64,000 nucleotides of DNA from Gemmatimonadaceae bacterium (GCA_014377535.1 JACMPK010000229.1:27692-91691), one strand, 5' to 3'; shown: positions 21,276 through 30,834, counted from the stretch's first letter. Program-made: numbers and translations. The notes: generated from the sequence alone by a model not told the origin.

Positions 21276-21730
21276 GACAGCAGGTCGATGCGGATTGGCG
21301 GCGCATCCATCTGTGTCACCGCATCTGTGTCACCGCATCTGCGGCGGCGAGATGCTGCACATTGATCAGCGAAGCTGGCGCTCCGAACATCGTCATCGCG
21401 CGCATCAGTCGCTCGGTGTTCTCTGACGTGCTGTGATGGTGGAAATCGATAGCCGTGGTGGCGCGCACGTAGCCGTACATGCCGACGGCACACCCGCCAG
21501 CGGGCATGTATTCCACGCCTGCATTTTCAGGACAGGACGAAGCCGAGAAATTTTGTCCACGGCCACGGAGGTGCAGGTGAATCGCATCACGACGCAGGTG
21601 GCAGCCAGCGCCGTGAAATTGCCTGGAGCAACGGAAGAGCTGTATGCGCAGGCCGGGACGTTCGGCGACACGGTGGCGGAATTGCAGCCCGAGGATCCGG
21701 GTGTGTTGCGCGGTAATCAGTGTGGCGCGC

Positions 21731-23389
21731 TTACGGCAACACGTTCCTCGTCACGCGTCCACCAACCAGCGTCAGCAAGCTGGTGGTGCCAGGCAGCATC
21801 GGCGGTGGGACGGTGAAGATGTTTTGCGAGAGCACCGCCAAATCAGCCAGCATGCCGGGCGCCAGCGTGCCCTTGTCCTTTTCGGCGTGCTGCGCATAAG
21901 CAGACGTCCGCGTGTACGCGATGACTGCCTGTTCCCGCGTCAGGGCGTGCGCGGGATTGGCTGGGTTGAGTATGGCGAACATCAGGTTCAGTCCCGTCTC
22001 CATGGGACCGTCGCTGCCGATGGCCAGCGGAATCCCAGCCTCCACGATACCGCGTAAAACCTCGGACCTCGAGGCGCGCGACTCGTCCCAGCGATTTCCG
22101 CGGAAGACGATAGAGAGATGCGTGGGATTTTGTACGACGACAATACCGAGCGCTTTCGCATCAGCAAATTGGTCGGCCATCAGGTTGTCGCCATGCTCGA
22201 TGCGTGGTCGGATTTTGCGCCAGACTGAATCCGGAGCCACGCTGCGGAGCGCAGTGAACAGCAGTGCAATGGTGCTGTCACCGCCGGCGTGCAGAATCGG
22301 CTGCTGACCGCGGTTGAGGGCATCGCGCAGCATCGCCTTCAGGGTGTCGAGCGGAAAGTTCGCGCGGCCGTACCAGCCGGCCTTGTCGGCATACGGCTCG
22401 CGCATCAGCGCCAGCCGCTCAACCGGCGTGCCGTCCAGCACCCACTTGATTCCAGCGACGCGCGAGAATGGGGAGTCGCGGTGTGCCGCGTTCCAGAGCG
22501 TGTCGCGGCGCCCAGCGCGCGTCTGCTCAAACGGGATCAGGTGATGCCGCAGTTGCAGGATGTCGGCCTGCTCGATCGCCGCGAGCTGCGTCGGCGTCGT
22601 ATTCGTGCCCATGTTCTGCGCGCTTGTGATCCCGTTGCGTGCTGCACTGGCCGCGAAGGCCGTGTACGTACGGATGGCAGGCGCCGTTCCGCGTGCGGCG
22701 CTCATTCGGGCGTCGGCGCCGAAGAGCGCATACTCGTCGATGCGCCCTGTGGCGCGGCCCGATGCATCGCGCTCAATCCAACCACCCACTGGATCATTGA
22801 TCGTGTCGACACCCGCCGCGATGAGCGCTGACGTGTTGAGCACGGCACCATGTCCCGTGAAACCGTGGAGGGAGACCGGATGCTTTGGCGCGACGCGATC
22901 CAGCATCGCCCGGCGTGCATCAGGATCGGCGAGGACCCGCTCGCCGACGTCCGTCATGATCCACGTGCCGGATGGCGTCCGGCTCGCGATCGCCCGCACC
23001 GAGTCGACGACGACGGCGAAGGACGGATCAGGCATCGTCGAGTCACCAGTCGCGAAGGAAGTCCCCCGCGTGCCCGGGCCCACGTGCATGTGCGCGTCGT
23101 TGAACCCAGGTACCACTACGCGTCCGCCAAGTGCGACACGCTTCGTCGCAGTCGTCGCGAGCGCAGTGATCTGGGCATCGCTGCCCACGGCGAGGATGCG
23201 TTCGCCGCTGATGGCAATCGCGGTGGCCCAGGGGCGTGTCGAATCCGCGGTGAAGATGCGACCGCCGGTGAGGATCATCGTCGGCGCCCCACCCGTGGCC
23301 TGGGCGCTGAGAGCCGGTCCTGCCGCCACCGTCAGGCCGACCAGCAGAGCAGCGAGACTGCGTGTCCGGGCGCGTGATTCTGGTCGCAT
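21731..23389 (-). CDS. Amidohydrolase family protein (YtcJ-like)
   Basis: Signal peptide; MILTGGRIFTADSTRPWATAIAISGERILAVGSDAQI, VVPGFNDAHMHVGPG, GSDGPMETGLNLMFAILNPANPAHALTREQAVIAYT. Confidence 0.9.
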   Translation of the reverse strand: MRPESRARTRSLAALLVGLTVAAGPALSAQATGGAPTMILTGGRIFTADSTRPWATAIAISGERILAVGSDAQITALATTATKRVALGGRVVVPGFNDAHMHVGPGTRGTSFATGDSTMPDPSFAVVVDSVRAIASRTPSGTWIMTDVGERVLADPDARRAMLDRVAPKHPVSLHGFTGHGAVLNTSALIAAGVDTINDPVGGWIERDASGRATGRIDEYALFGADARMSAARGTAPAIRTYTAFAASAARNGITSAQNMGTNTTPTQLAAIEQADILQLRHHLIPFEQTRAGRRDTLWNAAHRDSPFSRVAGIKWVLDGTPVERLALMREPYADKAGWYGRANFPLDTLKAMLRDALNRGQQPILHAGGDSTIALLFTALRSVAPDSVWRKIRPRIEHGDNLMADQFADAKALGIVVVQNPTHLSIVFRGNRWDESRASRSEVLRGIVEAGIPLAIGSDGPMETGLNLMFAILNPANPAHALTREQAVIAYTRTSAYAQHAEKDKGTLAPGMLADLAVLSQNIFTVPPPMLPGTTSLLTLVGGRVTRNVLP

Positions 23390-23760
23390 CGTGTGAGTCA
23401 GGTCATGAGAATCGATGGCGTGCCGGTCGCTGATCCGGTAGTGTAGCGTCGAACACCGTCGTCGTCACGTAACGAGCCAAATTCCACATCGCTCTCTGCG
23501 CCGGGTACAGGCCCGCATATGCAGTCGGCCACGTGCGCCGCAGGGCATCATGCTGACAGGGTGAATGCTCTCTCGTAAGTCGACCGCATATTCTCTCGTA
23601 ATTCACGCGACGATGGTCGTGAGTGAACACGTCGCCGGAGCACGACACAAAGGGCCCCACCATGCAGTGGAGCACTTGGTGCAAAAGGCTTATGTTACAT
23701 AAAGATTACATACGTAAGACTCGACCATCGAGTCGATCCTCGCCATAGCAACTCTCAGTA

Positions 23761-24087
23761 TTGGCACCCTCCCGCTGCCGCCCGACGCGGGCGCAACCCC
23801 AGGGGTCGTGTCTGGACAAGGGTTACGACCGCCGTGAAGTCTACGCGCTGCTCGCGGGCCTGCGGTTCACGCCGCATGTGCGCGCCCGCGGCGAGGAGGC
23901 GGTGGCCAAACGCAGGCGAGAGCAGCGCGCGCGGCGCGGAGTGGTGGAGCGCACGCGTCACTGGACGAATCGCTTCCTGGCGTTGCTGGTGCGCTGGGAG
24001 AAGCGCGCGGCAAACTACCGTGCATCCTTGTGCTTCGCCTGCGACTGCGTCTCCACCTGCTTCCAGCGCGCTGACCTGTTGGTATAA
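23761..24087 (+). pseudogene. IS5-family transposase C-terminal fragment
   Basis: CLDKGYDRREVYALLAGLRFTPHVRARGEEAVAKRRREQRARRGVVERTRHWTNRFLALLVRWEKRAANYRASLCFACDCV matches the IS5-type DDE C-terminus; no N-terminus present. Confidence 0.85.
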
Positions 24088-24125
24088 ACCATCAGCCGCT
24101 GACGTGGCATCCTCGCCGCGCCGCC

Positions 24126-24629
24126 TCATCCGATCGTTCCAGCGCCGTAGATCAGTACGACAAGGCCCGGGCCGTGAAGAAGGAGAGCCAGCAAGCCGAA
24201 GTAAAACTGGACGTCGGGCGTGATCCACTTGTCCCGCATTGCCCGGCGCAGCAGCCATATCGAAAAGGGGACGTTCAGGCACAAAGCTGTCAGCAGGCCT
24301 GGCGTATAATCCCACAGCGCCAACGCGGCTCCCACGTGGAAGACCACATTCAGGAGCATGGTGGTTTGGACGAGGACAAGCAGCTCGACGGCGAGCTTGG
24401 ATACGCAGCGCAGGGCGCCGAGCGCGACGAAGAGGTAGGGAATCACAGTGACCACGCCGAGCGCGATCAGGAACTGGGGGTAGTTGACCGGAGCGAGGAA
24501 CCCGACGGGGGAAGCTGTCAAGACCGCGTTCACCGCAGGCAGCGCCGCCCGCATGAACAGCGCCTCTTCCAGGTTGTGAGCCGTCATACAAAGCGGGACC
24601 AGCCAAAGAACGCGAGGGTTGGGGGTCAT
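24126..24629 (-). CDS. HXXEE domain-containing membrane protein
   Basis: MTAHNLEEALF (HxxEE motif) plus several TM segments. Confidence 0.7.
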   Translation of the reverse strand: MTPNPRVLWLVPLCMTAHNLEEALFMRAALPAVNAVLTASPVGFLAPVNYPQFLIALGVVTVIPYLFVALGALRCVSKLAVELLVLVQTTMLLNVVFHVGAALALWDYTPGLLTALCLNVPFSIWLLRRAMRDKWITPDVQFYFGLLALLLHGPGLVVLIYGAGTIG

Positions 24630-24940
24630 GACGGCCAGTCACCTGCGCAGGAGAAGCAGCGCGCGAAGCGACGACTGAAGGAAGCCTGGCGCTTCGGCCA
24701 GTTCGCGGCGGCGGCGGAGCCAAGCTCCATCCGATTGCCGTGCGCGTGGAGCATCGCATGCAGATGACCGAGGTAGCGCGCGACATGGAGGAGAACCGTC
24801 TTGCCGACCCTGCACTCAAGGAAGTTCTCCCCATCCTTTACGTAGCGATGTTTTGTGAATTCGGAGGCAGGCGGCGGCGTTTTCAACACCCATGGATCGT
24901 CAGGCGTGCCTTTGGCTTGGGCGGGTTTTGTTGCGGCCAT
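24626..24940 (-). CDS. Small DUF6855-like protein, possibly C-terminally truncated
   Basis: GTPDDPWVLKTPPPASEFTKHRYVKDGENFLECRVGKTVLLHVARYLGHLHAMLHAHGNRMELGSA; overlaps the downstream gene start. Confidence 0.5.
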   Translation of the reverse strand: MAATKPAQAKGTPDDPWVLKTPPPASEFTKHRYVKDGENFLECRVGKTVLLHVARYLGHLHAMLHAHGNRMELGSAAAANWPKRQASFSRRFARCFSCAGDWPS

Positions 24941-24972
24941 TGCAGGGCTCCTCGGTCACCAAAGTATCAGTC

Positions 24973-25013
24973 AATGACCGGGTGTCAGTCGGATGGACTG
25001 ACACCCGGTCATT
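24973..25013. promoter_or_regulatory. Perfect 18-bp inverted repeat (operator or hairpin)
   Basis: AATGACCGGGTGTCAGTC-ggatg-GACTGACACCCGGTCATT. Confidence 0.75.
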
Positions 25014-25137
25014 AAAGCGTCATCCGTATCCTGCTCGAATCCGCCGGTGGCAGACACTAGTACGCACCCCTTTCACGGTGTTGGGCGAGGGGGACTTTCT
25101 TAAGGGAAAAGGGCTCGATACGGGGTTCGCCGTGTCG

Positions 25138-26724
25138 CTAATACTGGTCGGAATCGGCCTCGCAGAAGCACTTCGAGCGGTCGCTCGTGCGCGGCGGTCG
25201 CTCGGTGACCCTTGTTCTCGCCCTATCCAGCTTGCGGTTGCCGCTTCTCAGGCAGAACATCTGAACATCCTGAAAGGGGCGACACCAAGACCGGCGCGCC
25301 TTGAGTAGCACGTCGGGATATTGCGATGCCGACGCCTCAAGCAGCGGCTGCGCCGTCGCGCCCTTCAAATAGCGGTCAAAGAAGGCGCGCGAATAAGCAT
25401 TGATGATGTTATGAGCGCGCCGCGCGCCGATGGGGCCGTCGAGACCGAGCCACATGTCGAGTGGTGGCGACACGAAATAGGGAAAGTCAGAGAGGTTCTG
25501 ATGAAACATTCCGTGGACAAGCACGAGATAACCGTCCCCTGGAAGCCGATCGAAGACGTGTCGCATCGTGGACTGTGTTTCGTCGATATCCGTCTGCGTC
25601 CAACCCTCAAGGTGCATGGTCTCCGCGTCGCGACTAATCCACATGGTCGGCTGCCGCAGCCCGTCGCGAACGACATCGGTTGGCATATAGACATCCATCG
25701 GAAGGCAGGCTTGAAGCCGCCGATCGCCAAGACACGCTTGCGCAGCGACGGCGCCGCCCAGCGATACGCCAAATACGCCGGCGCGATCGAGGTCCAGCCG
25801 GCCGGTCAGGACGCCGCTGGGATCCGACCGGTTGATCCCCGCGAGCTGGTTCAACGTGAAGCTGACGTCCTGCGCAAGGAAAGGCAGGACGCGGTCCTGG
25901 AACCGGCGATCTGACATACGTGGGTCGTAGCTCGCCCGGCGTCTATCCGGGAAATCCACGCCAGCCGCCGCGTACGGATGGTCGATTGCTGCGACGACGT
26001 AGCCGTGTGACACGAGCTCCTCGACCTGGAACGTGTTGTGCTGGCGGACGCCGCCGCGCCCGTGCGAAAAGATCAGTACGGGGAACGCACCGGCGCCATC
26101 CGCCATCGGTGCAGATGGCATGGCATTGGTCATGTCATACTTCAGATGCGCGAAGACCCAGCCCGGCATTCGCAGCAGCCGAGCCACCGGCGCCAATGCT
26201 GAGCCGTCCTGCAAGTAGGGGGCGCGGGTCGCGGACGCATTGGCCTTGGCCGGGTACCAAATCTGCACCATCAGCTGGCGCCGATCATTCGGGTCTGCGG
26301 TGAATATCTCTGCACGGTCGGCATCGATCCAATGATAGGTCAGCGTGCCGATCGCGTATGGCCCGGTCGGAGCCGGAAAGCGGAACACCGGAAATGCGAA
26401 GGGCAAGAGGCAAGTGAGTACGAGCGCAACGGCGCCGAGCGTGATGCCTGCTTGGCGTTCAAGACGTCGCAGGGGGCGGTGCGCACTGTCGTCCGCCGCT
26501 CCCTTGACGTTGGGTAAGAGTGATATCAGCAGAAACGATACTGTCACTGCGTAGGCCGGCGCCATCTGCCAGCGTGCGCCTTCCAACAGCACCTGTGCGC
26601 CTGTCGCGAGCAATGCAGTGAAGGACAGGAAGCGTGTGATGCGCTTGGCGCGCAGCCGAGGAAAAGCGAGCGCAATAAAAGTTGCTGAATTGACAAGCAA
26701 CAACAAAGATTCAAGCGTCCTCAT
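25138..26724 (-). CDS. Alpha/beta hydrolase, PAF-acetylhydrolase-like, with N-terminal TM region
   Basis: FPVLIFSHGRGGVRQHNTFQVEELVSHGYVVAAIDHPYAAAGVDFPDRRR and AGVFGVSLGGAVAAQACLGDRRLQACLPMDVYMP (GxSxGG nucleophile elbow). Confidence 0.8.
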   Translation of the reverse strand: MRTLESLLLLVNSATFIALAFPRLRAKRITRFLSFTALLATGAQVLLEGARWQMAPAYAVTVSFLLISLLPNVKGAADDSAHRPLRRLERQAGITLGAVALVLTCLLPFAFPVFRFPAPTGPYAIGTLTYHWIDADRAEIFTADPNDRRQLMVQIWYPAKANASATRAPYLQDGSALAPVARLLRMPGWVFAHLKYDMTNAMPSAPMADGAGAFPVLIFSHGRGGVRQHNTFQVEELVSHGYVVAAIDHPYAAAGVDFPDRRRASYDPRMSDRRFQDRVLPFLAQDVSFTLNQLAGINRSDPSGVLTGRLDLDRAGVFGVSLGGAVAAQACLGDRRLQACLPMDVYMPTDVVRDGLRQPTMWISRDAETMHLEGWTQTDIDETQSTMRHVFDRLPGDGYLVLVHGMFHQNLSDFPYFVSPPLDMWLGLDGPIGARRAHNIINAYSRAFFDRYLKGATAQPLLEASASQYPDVLLKARRSWCRPFQDVQMFCLRSGNRKLDRARTRVTERPPRTSDRSKCFCEADSDQY

Positions 26725-26855
26725 GGGCGACTTGGGTCATCTGCGAAGCGTGCAAGGGCTGACCCCCATAACGCCACAACGATCCCCGTCACGAGCGCCA
26801 AGATCACAAACATCACGAATGCGTCATGGAATGATTCATAATTCTGAATGAGGCC
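26721..26855 (-). pseudogene. C-terminal TM tail of a truncated transporter (possibly MFS)
   Basis: Open frame GLIQNYESFHDAFVMFVILALVTGIVVALWGSALARFADDPSRP*, bounded upstream by an in-frame stop. Its stop overlaps the next start as ATGA, implying former translational coupling. Confidence 0.4.
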
Positions 26856-26935
26856 TCAAGGCATATCGATCATCGTGTGAAACTGCACGGCGACCAAGAC
26901 GCTTTGGCTAGCCCGGATTTCTCACCGGGGTATTG

Positions 26936-27009
26936 CATAACAGCCGCCCTATGTGGCATAAGGCGTTTGTCGAGAACGCCTTACACACACATCGGAGACG
27001 GCTGTTATG
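26936..27009. repeat. Structured inverted repeat (attC-like or other stem-loop)
   Basis: CATAACAGCCG (26936-26946) / CGGCTGTTATG (26999-27009) outer arms and TAAGGCGTT (26959-26967) / AACGCCTTA (26975-26983) inner arms. Confidence 0.45.
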
Positions 27010-27166
27010 TCCACAGAGTGTGACCGAGGCCACGGTTGCCGCCGGTACGCCGAAACGGGAAAGACGCATTGGCTCGATACCTCGAAAAAAGAATGCGAGC
27101 GAACTGCGGCAAAGGGATCGTTTCTCGCCTCATCAACATCAGTCGGCGCGCGCTCAGGCGTTCTTG

Positions 27167-27505
27167 TCACCCAAGGACGTTGAGTGCCGCACGAACCGCC
27201 ATCAATGTCGCCGGCACACTCCGTTGCACCGCACCCCACACGATCCGGTCATCCAATGCATCGTATGCATGCGCGAGCCGATCCCGGAATCCGGCCAGGT
27301 CGCGCCACGGCACATTCGAAAACCGCTCGCGAAGATCGTCGGTCACGTGTTTCGCCGCTTCACCCATGATCTCGAGATTCCGCAGCGTGGCGTCATATCG
27401 CAATCCATCGGCAACGAACTCTTCGAACGTCAACGCGCCAGTGTAATCAAGCATCCGTTCGGCGCAGCTGACGATCCGCTCGAAGTCGACCCGAGGATCA
27501 CGCAA
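27167..27505 (-). CDS. hepT: HepT-like (DUF86/HEPN) toxin, copy 1
   Basis: MRDPRVDFERIVSCAERMLDYTGALTFEEFVADGLRYDATLRNLEIMGEAAKHV...WRDLAGFRDRLAHAYDALD, with the RX4H HEPN motif RDRLAH. Confidence 0.88.
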   Translation of the reverse strand: MRDPRVDFERIVSCAERMLDYTGALTFEEFVADGLRYDATLRNLEIMGEAAKHVTDDLRERFSNVPWRDLAGFRDRLAHAYDALDDRIVWGAVQRSVPATLMAVRAALNVLG

Positions 27506-27785
27506 TGCGAACCGCGTCCGCTTCGACCTGCGCCCGCAGTCTCGGGGTGAGCTTCTTCAGCGAGACGACGTCGACGCGGCGTCCCAGCAGCGACTCGAGG
27601 TCGTCCGTGAAGTCGAGGAACGTGGGCAGGGTGATCCGGTCAGGGTCGAACTCCACGATCAGATCGACGTCGCTGGTCTCTGTCGCTTCACCACGCGCCA
27701 TCGAGCCGAACAGCAGCAGGTCTCGGACACCATACCATCGCCGCCAGTCGCCCCCGGTTCGAACGGAGAACGGCGAGAACCGCAT
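27498..27785 (-). CDS. mntA: MntA-like nucleotidyltransferase antitoxin, copy 1 (N-terminus apparently frameshifted)
   Basis: YGVRDLLLFGSMARGEATETSDVDLIVEFDPDRITLPTFLDFTDDLESLLGRRVDVVSLKKL: GSX10DXD nucleotidyltransferase motif. Confidence 0.85.
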   Translation of the reverse strand: MRFSPFSVRTGGDWRRWYGVRDLLLFGSMARGEATETSDVDLIVEFDPDRITLPTFLDFTDDLESLLGRRVDVVSLKKLTPRLRAQVEADAVRIA

Positions 27786-27926
27786 CGCGGACCGGGACGG
27801 TCGCGGAGAGGACTGTGGCCGGCGGCATCATCCGAGAAATCTGGCGCCTGCGCCCCGCTGGTGACAGCAAACCAACCGGAAAAACGAAAACCCGGCCGCC
27901 AATTTCGCCAGCCGGGCCCTCATCTA

Positions 27927-27995
27927 TTGCCCCTCCTGGGCTCGAACCAGGACTCTTCTGATCCAGAATGTGGCTGACCGGAAGAAGTGTGTGAC
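27927..27995 (-). repeat. Partial tRNA-Gln 3' repeat, copy 1
   Basis: ttgcccctcctgggctcgaaccaggactcttctgatccagaatgtggctgaccggaagaagtgtgtgac. Confidence 0.92.
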
Positions 27996-28300
27996 CAGCC
28001 ATCCAACCTGCTTACGCACCGACGCATGCGAGCGACGAGCCATCCTGCGGCCGTGGTCGAGGCTTCGGTCGCAGCCTACCTCAGCGCTGTTACGTCGATT
28101 ACGCCCGCAGACCACACGCGCAACGTATAAACTGCCGATAGTATTATTTTATGCAGCTTATAGACTGCTTGTTTTATCATATGCAGTCTTCAACATGCTA
28201 TTGATTGTCATTTAGGCAGTGTTTACTATGCCTTTAGGTAGAATTCCCTGAGCTCGTCCACTCCGCCTACGCCGCGCTTTCCGCTCCACCAATCGCCGCC

Positions 28301-28822
28301 ATGCCCGTCCGCGCCGACACACAATGGCTCCGACTTCGTCAGGCCATCGCCCTGCTTGAGCCATGGCAGACACTGCGCTCGGCGCGCGCACCCAGCCAAG
28401 GCTGGGTGTCCACGATCCGTCGGGGGCTCGGCATGAGCAGCGCGCAACTCGCTGTGCGGATGCAATTCAGTCGGCAGTCGCTCGAGGCGCTCGAGGCACG
28501 CGAAGTCGCCGGCACAGCGACCATCGAGGCCCTCCGTCGCGCCGCTGACGCGCTCGATTGCGATCTTGTCTACGCCCTCGTTCCGCGGCAGGGGTCACTC
28601 GACGACGTCGTCACGGCACAAGCGCGCCGGGTCGCCACGCGGCTCGTCGGTCGCGCCGGACACACGATGGCGCTCGAGCAACAGACCGTCGCGGGGAGCG
28701 AGACGGAGCAGCAGATCGCAGTCCTCACCCGCCGCCTCCTGGCCGAATGGCCGCGGGGTCTCTGGGATGAGATCGCCCATCTGTCGCCCCGCGACGAACG
28801 CCCGGCTGGCGACGTGGCATGA
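28301..28822 (+). CDS. Mobile mystery protein A-like HTH antitoxin
   Basis: STIRRGLGMSSAQLAVRMQFSRQSLEALEAREVAGTATIEALRRAADALDCDLVYALVPR; stop overlaps the Fic gene start. Confidence 0.82.
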   Translation: MPVRADTQWLRLRQAIALLEPWQTLRSARAPSQGWVSTIRRGLGMSSAQLAVRMQFSRQSLEALEAREVAGTATIEALRRAADALDCDLVYALVPRQGSLDDVVTAQARRVATRLVGRAGHTMALEQQTVAGSETEQQIAVLTRRLLAEWPRGLWDEIAHLSPRDERPAGDVA

Positions 28823-29463
28823 CGTCGCCAGCCGGGAATGGTGTCTCGCCGGTGCGGTGGGGCACTTTCGCTGTCGGCGTTCACGTCGCCGGTGCCACGC
28901 CGGTCGATCCCGACGAGGCGGCGGACCTCATCCCCAGCGGCGTCGAGACGGTCGACCAGCTCAATGCCTTCGAACAGACGAACATCCTGTCCGCGACGGA
29001 GTGGGCCCTTCGCCATCGGCGGCGTCACACACCGGCGACGGTGCTCAGCGAAGCGTTCCTGTTCGGCCTGCATCGTCGCATGTTCGACGAAACGTGGCGA
29101 TGGGCGGGCGAACCTCGCCGCACCGACAAGAACATCGGCGTCCATTGGCCGACCATTCGCATCGCGCTGCGCGAGCGCGTGAAGGACGCGCAGTTGTGGC
29201 TGGCCGAATCGGTCTTCACGACTGACGAGGTGGCACTGCGTCTGCACCACGGCGTCGTGCTGGTCCATCCCTTCTCGAACGGGAACGGTCGGTGGAGCCG
29301 CCTGGTGGCAGACACCCTGATGCATGCACACCAGCAGTCACCATTCGACTGGGGCGCGGCGCACCTGACGAGCACCGGGGAAGCTCGAACGGCGTACCTC
29401 ACGGCTCTCCGGGCGGCAGATCGCGGAGACTTTGCCCCGCTAATGCGATTCGCACGCTCGTAA
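28819..29463 (+). CDS. Mobile mystery protein B-like Fic/DOC domain protein
   Basis: HRRMFDETWRWAGEPRRTDKNIGVHWPTIRIALRERV and HHGVVLVHPFSNGNGRWSRLVADTLM (Fic HPFxxGNGR motif). Confidence 0.88.
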   Translation: MTSPAGNGVSPVRWGTFAVGVHVAGATPVDPDEAADLIPSGVETVDQLNAFEQTNILSATEWALRHRRRHTPATVLSEAFLFGLHRRMFDETWRWAGEPRRTDKNIGVHWPTIRIALRERVKDAQLWLAESVFTTDEVALRLHHGVVLVHPFSNGNGRWSRLVADTLMHAHQQSPFDWGAAHLTSTGEARTAYLTALRAADRGDFAPLMRFARS

Positions 29464-29670
29464 CTACTGTGAACCACGAGCGCTGTTGGATCTCCGATCC
29501 GCGGCCAGCCCCGCACGGCAGCAACGCTGACACAAACGCCGGGGTTGCCCGCTCGTGGTGCGGGGCTGAACGGTCGCATGCATCAATCTCGCGCGCGTTG
29601 CCGATTCTTAAGCGCACCACAAGACCAAACGACCGCCGGCGCCTCTTCGGAACCGACGGTCGCTCAGCTA

Positions 29671-29744
29671 TTGCCCCTCCTGGGCTCGAACCAGGACTCT
29701 TCTGATCCAGAATGTGGCTGACCAGAAGAAATGTGTGACTGGGG
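29671..29744 (-). repeat. Partial tRNA-Gln 3' repeat, copy 2
   Basis: ttgcccctcctgggctcgaaccaggactcttctgatccagaatgtggctgaccagaagaaatgtgtgactgggg. Confidence 0.93.
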
Positions 29745-29964
29745 CGTCGGCACGACGCTGGCATCGGACCGAGCGTGGCTCGGCAAGGAAGACCGCCGCA
29801 GGCGGACGCCGACACAGCGACTCATTTCAGCCCTGCGGGGCACTCAGCCCCTGCGGCGGAGAGGACCGACAAACGGGCGCCTTGCGAACGCGCCAGCGCA
29901 TCAGCATCTCGCTGCACGTGTCGGGTAGCGCACGGCCAGACTGCGCGCTGGCAAAGACCGACAA

Positions 29965-30834
29965 TCAGACAACAGACGGCCGCGCATCCATTCCGGGGTC
30001 GGCCTGCACGCGTGCGTACCAAGCGTCGTCGTCCAGCGCACCCCACTCGACCCAGGCCTCGTCGCTGAGCGACGCGCGCCACTGCAGGAAGGGCGCAGCG
30101 TCGGGCCCCACCGGGTGCCTGAATTGCCAGCTGCCGCCGTCGGCAATCTCGACCAGCTTGTCGGCCACCACGTCAGGCGGTGTCGGCTGCTGCAGCGCGG
30201 CGACGAACATCGCGGCCATGCGCCGCTGGTTGGGGTAGGCCGACGCATCGCCCGCCACGCTGATGTGGCGTGCCATGTCAGTATCGATAATGCCGGGCTC
30301 GACCACGCAGACGCGGATGCCGAAGGGCTTGACCTCCTGCGCCAGACACTCAGAGACGGCCTCGAGTGCAAACTTCGACGCCGCGTACGCACCCATCGGT
30401 GACGTCGCGAGCTTGCCGGAAATCGACGTCACGTTGACGATGCAGCCGCTGCGCCGCGCGCGCATGCCCGGCAGCACAGCCTGGATGCAGCGGATGGCGC
30501 CGAAGCAGTTGGTTTCCATCACGTCGCGGAAGGCCGAGACAGGCATCTCTTCTACCGACCCCGTGCGCTCGATGCCGGCATTATTAACCAGCACGTCGAC
30601 CGGCCCCAACTCGGCCTCGATGCGGCGCACCGCCTGCTGCACCGAGGCATCGTCATCGACGTCCATGGTGAAGACCGACACGGCCAGACGCTCGGAGGCC
30701 GCCGCGCGCGCGAGTTCGGGCGCTGCCGCCGGGTTGCGCATGGTGGCAGCCACCGTGTGGCCGGCACGCGCGAAGGCCAGTGCGGTGGCAAGGCCGATAC
30801 CTCGGCTGGTGCCTGTGACGAGAACGGTGCTCAT
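29965..30834 (-). CDS. SDR family NAD(P)-dependent oxidoreductase
   Basis: MSTVLVTGTSRGIGLATALAFARAGHTVAATMR, NNAG, YAASKFALEAVSECLAQEV (YxxxK). Confidence 0.93.
   Translation of the reverse strand: MSTVLVTGTSRGIGLATALAFARAGHTVAATMRNPAAAPELARAAASERLAVSVFTMDVDDDASVQQAVRRIEAELGPVDVLVNNAGIERTGSVEEMPVSAFRDVMETNCFGAIRCIQAVLPGMRARRSGCIVNVTSISGKLATSPMGAYAASKFALEAVSECLAQEVKPFGIRVCVVEPGIIDTDMARHISVAGDASAYPNQRRMAAMFVAALQQPTPPDVVADKLVEIADGGSWQFRHPVGPDAAPFLQWRASLSDEAWVEWGALDDDAWYARVQADPGMDARPSVV

Noticed and set aside
21308-21341. 14-bp tandem duplication CATCTGTGTCACCG x2 plus partial
   Set aside because: Too short and isolated within a relic region; likely simple slippage.
21316-21816. ORFs between the IS30 fragment and the amidohydrolase
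   Set aside because: No recognisable family and conflicting frames on both strands; probably debris.
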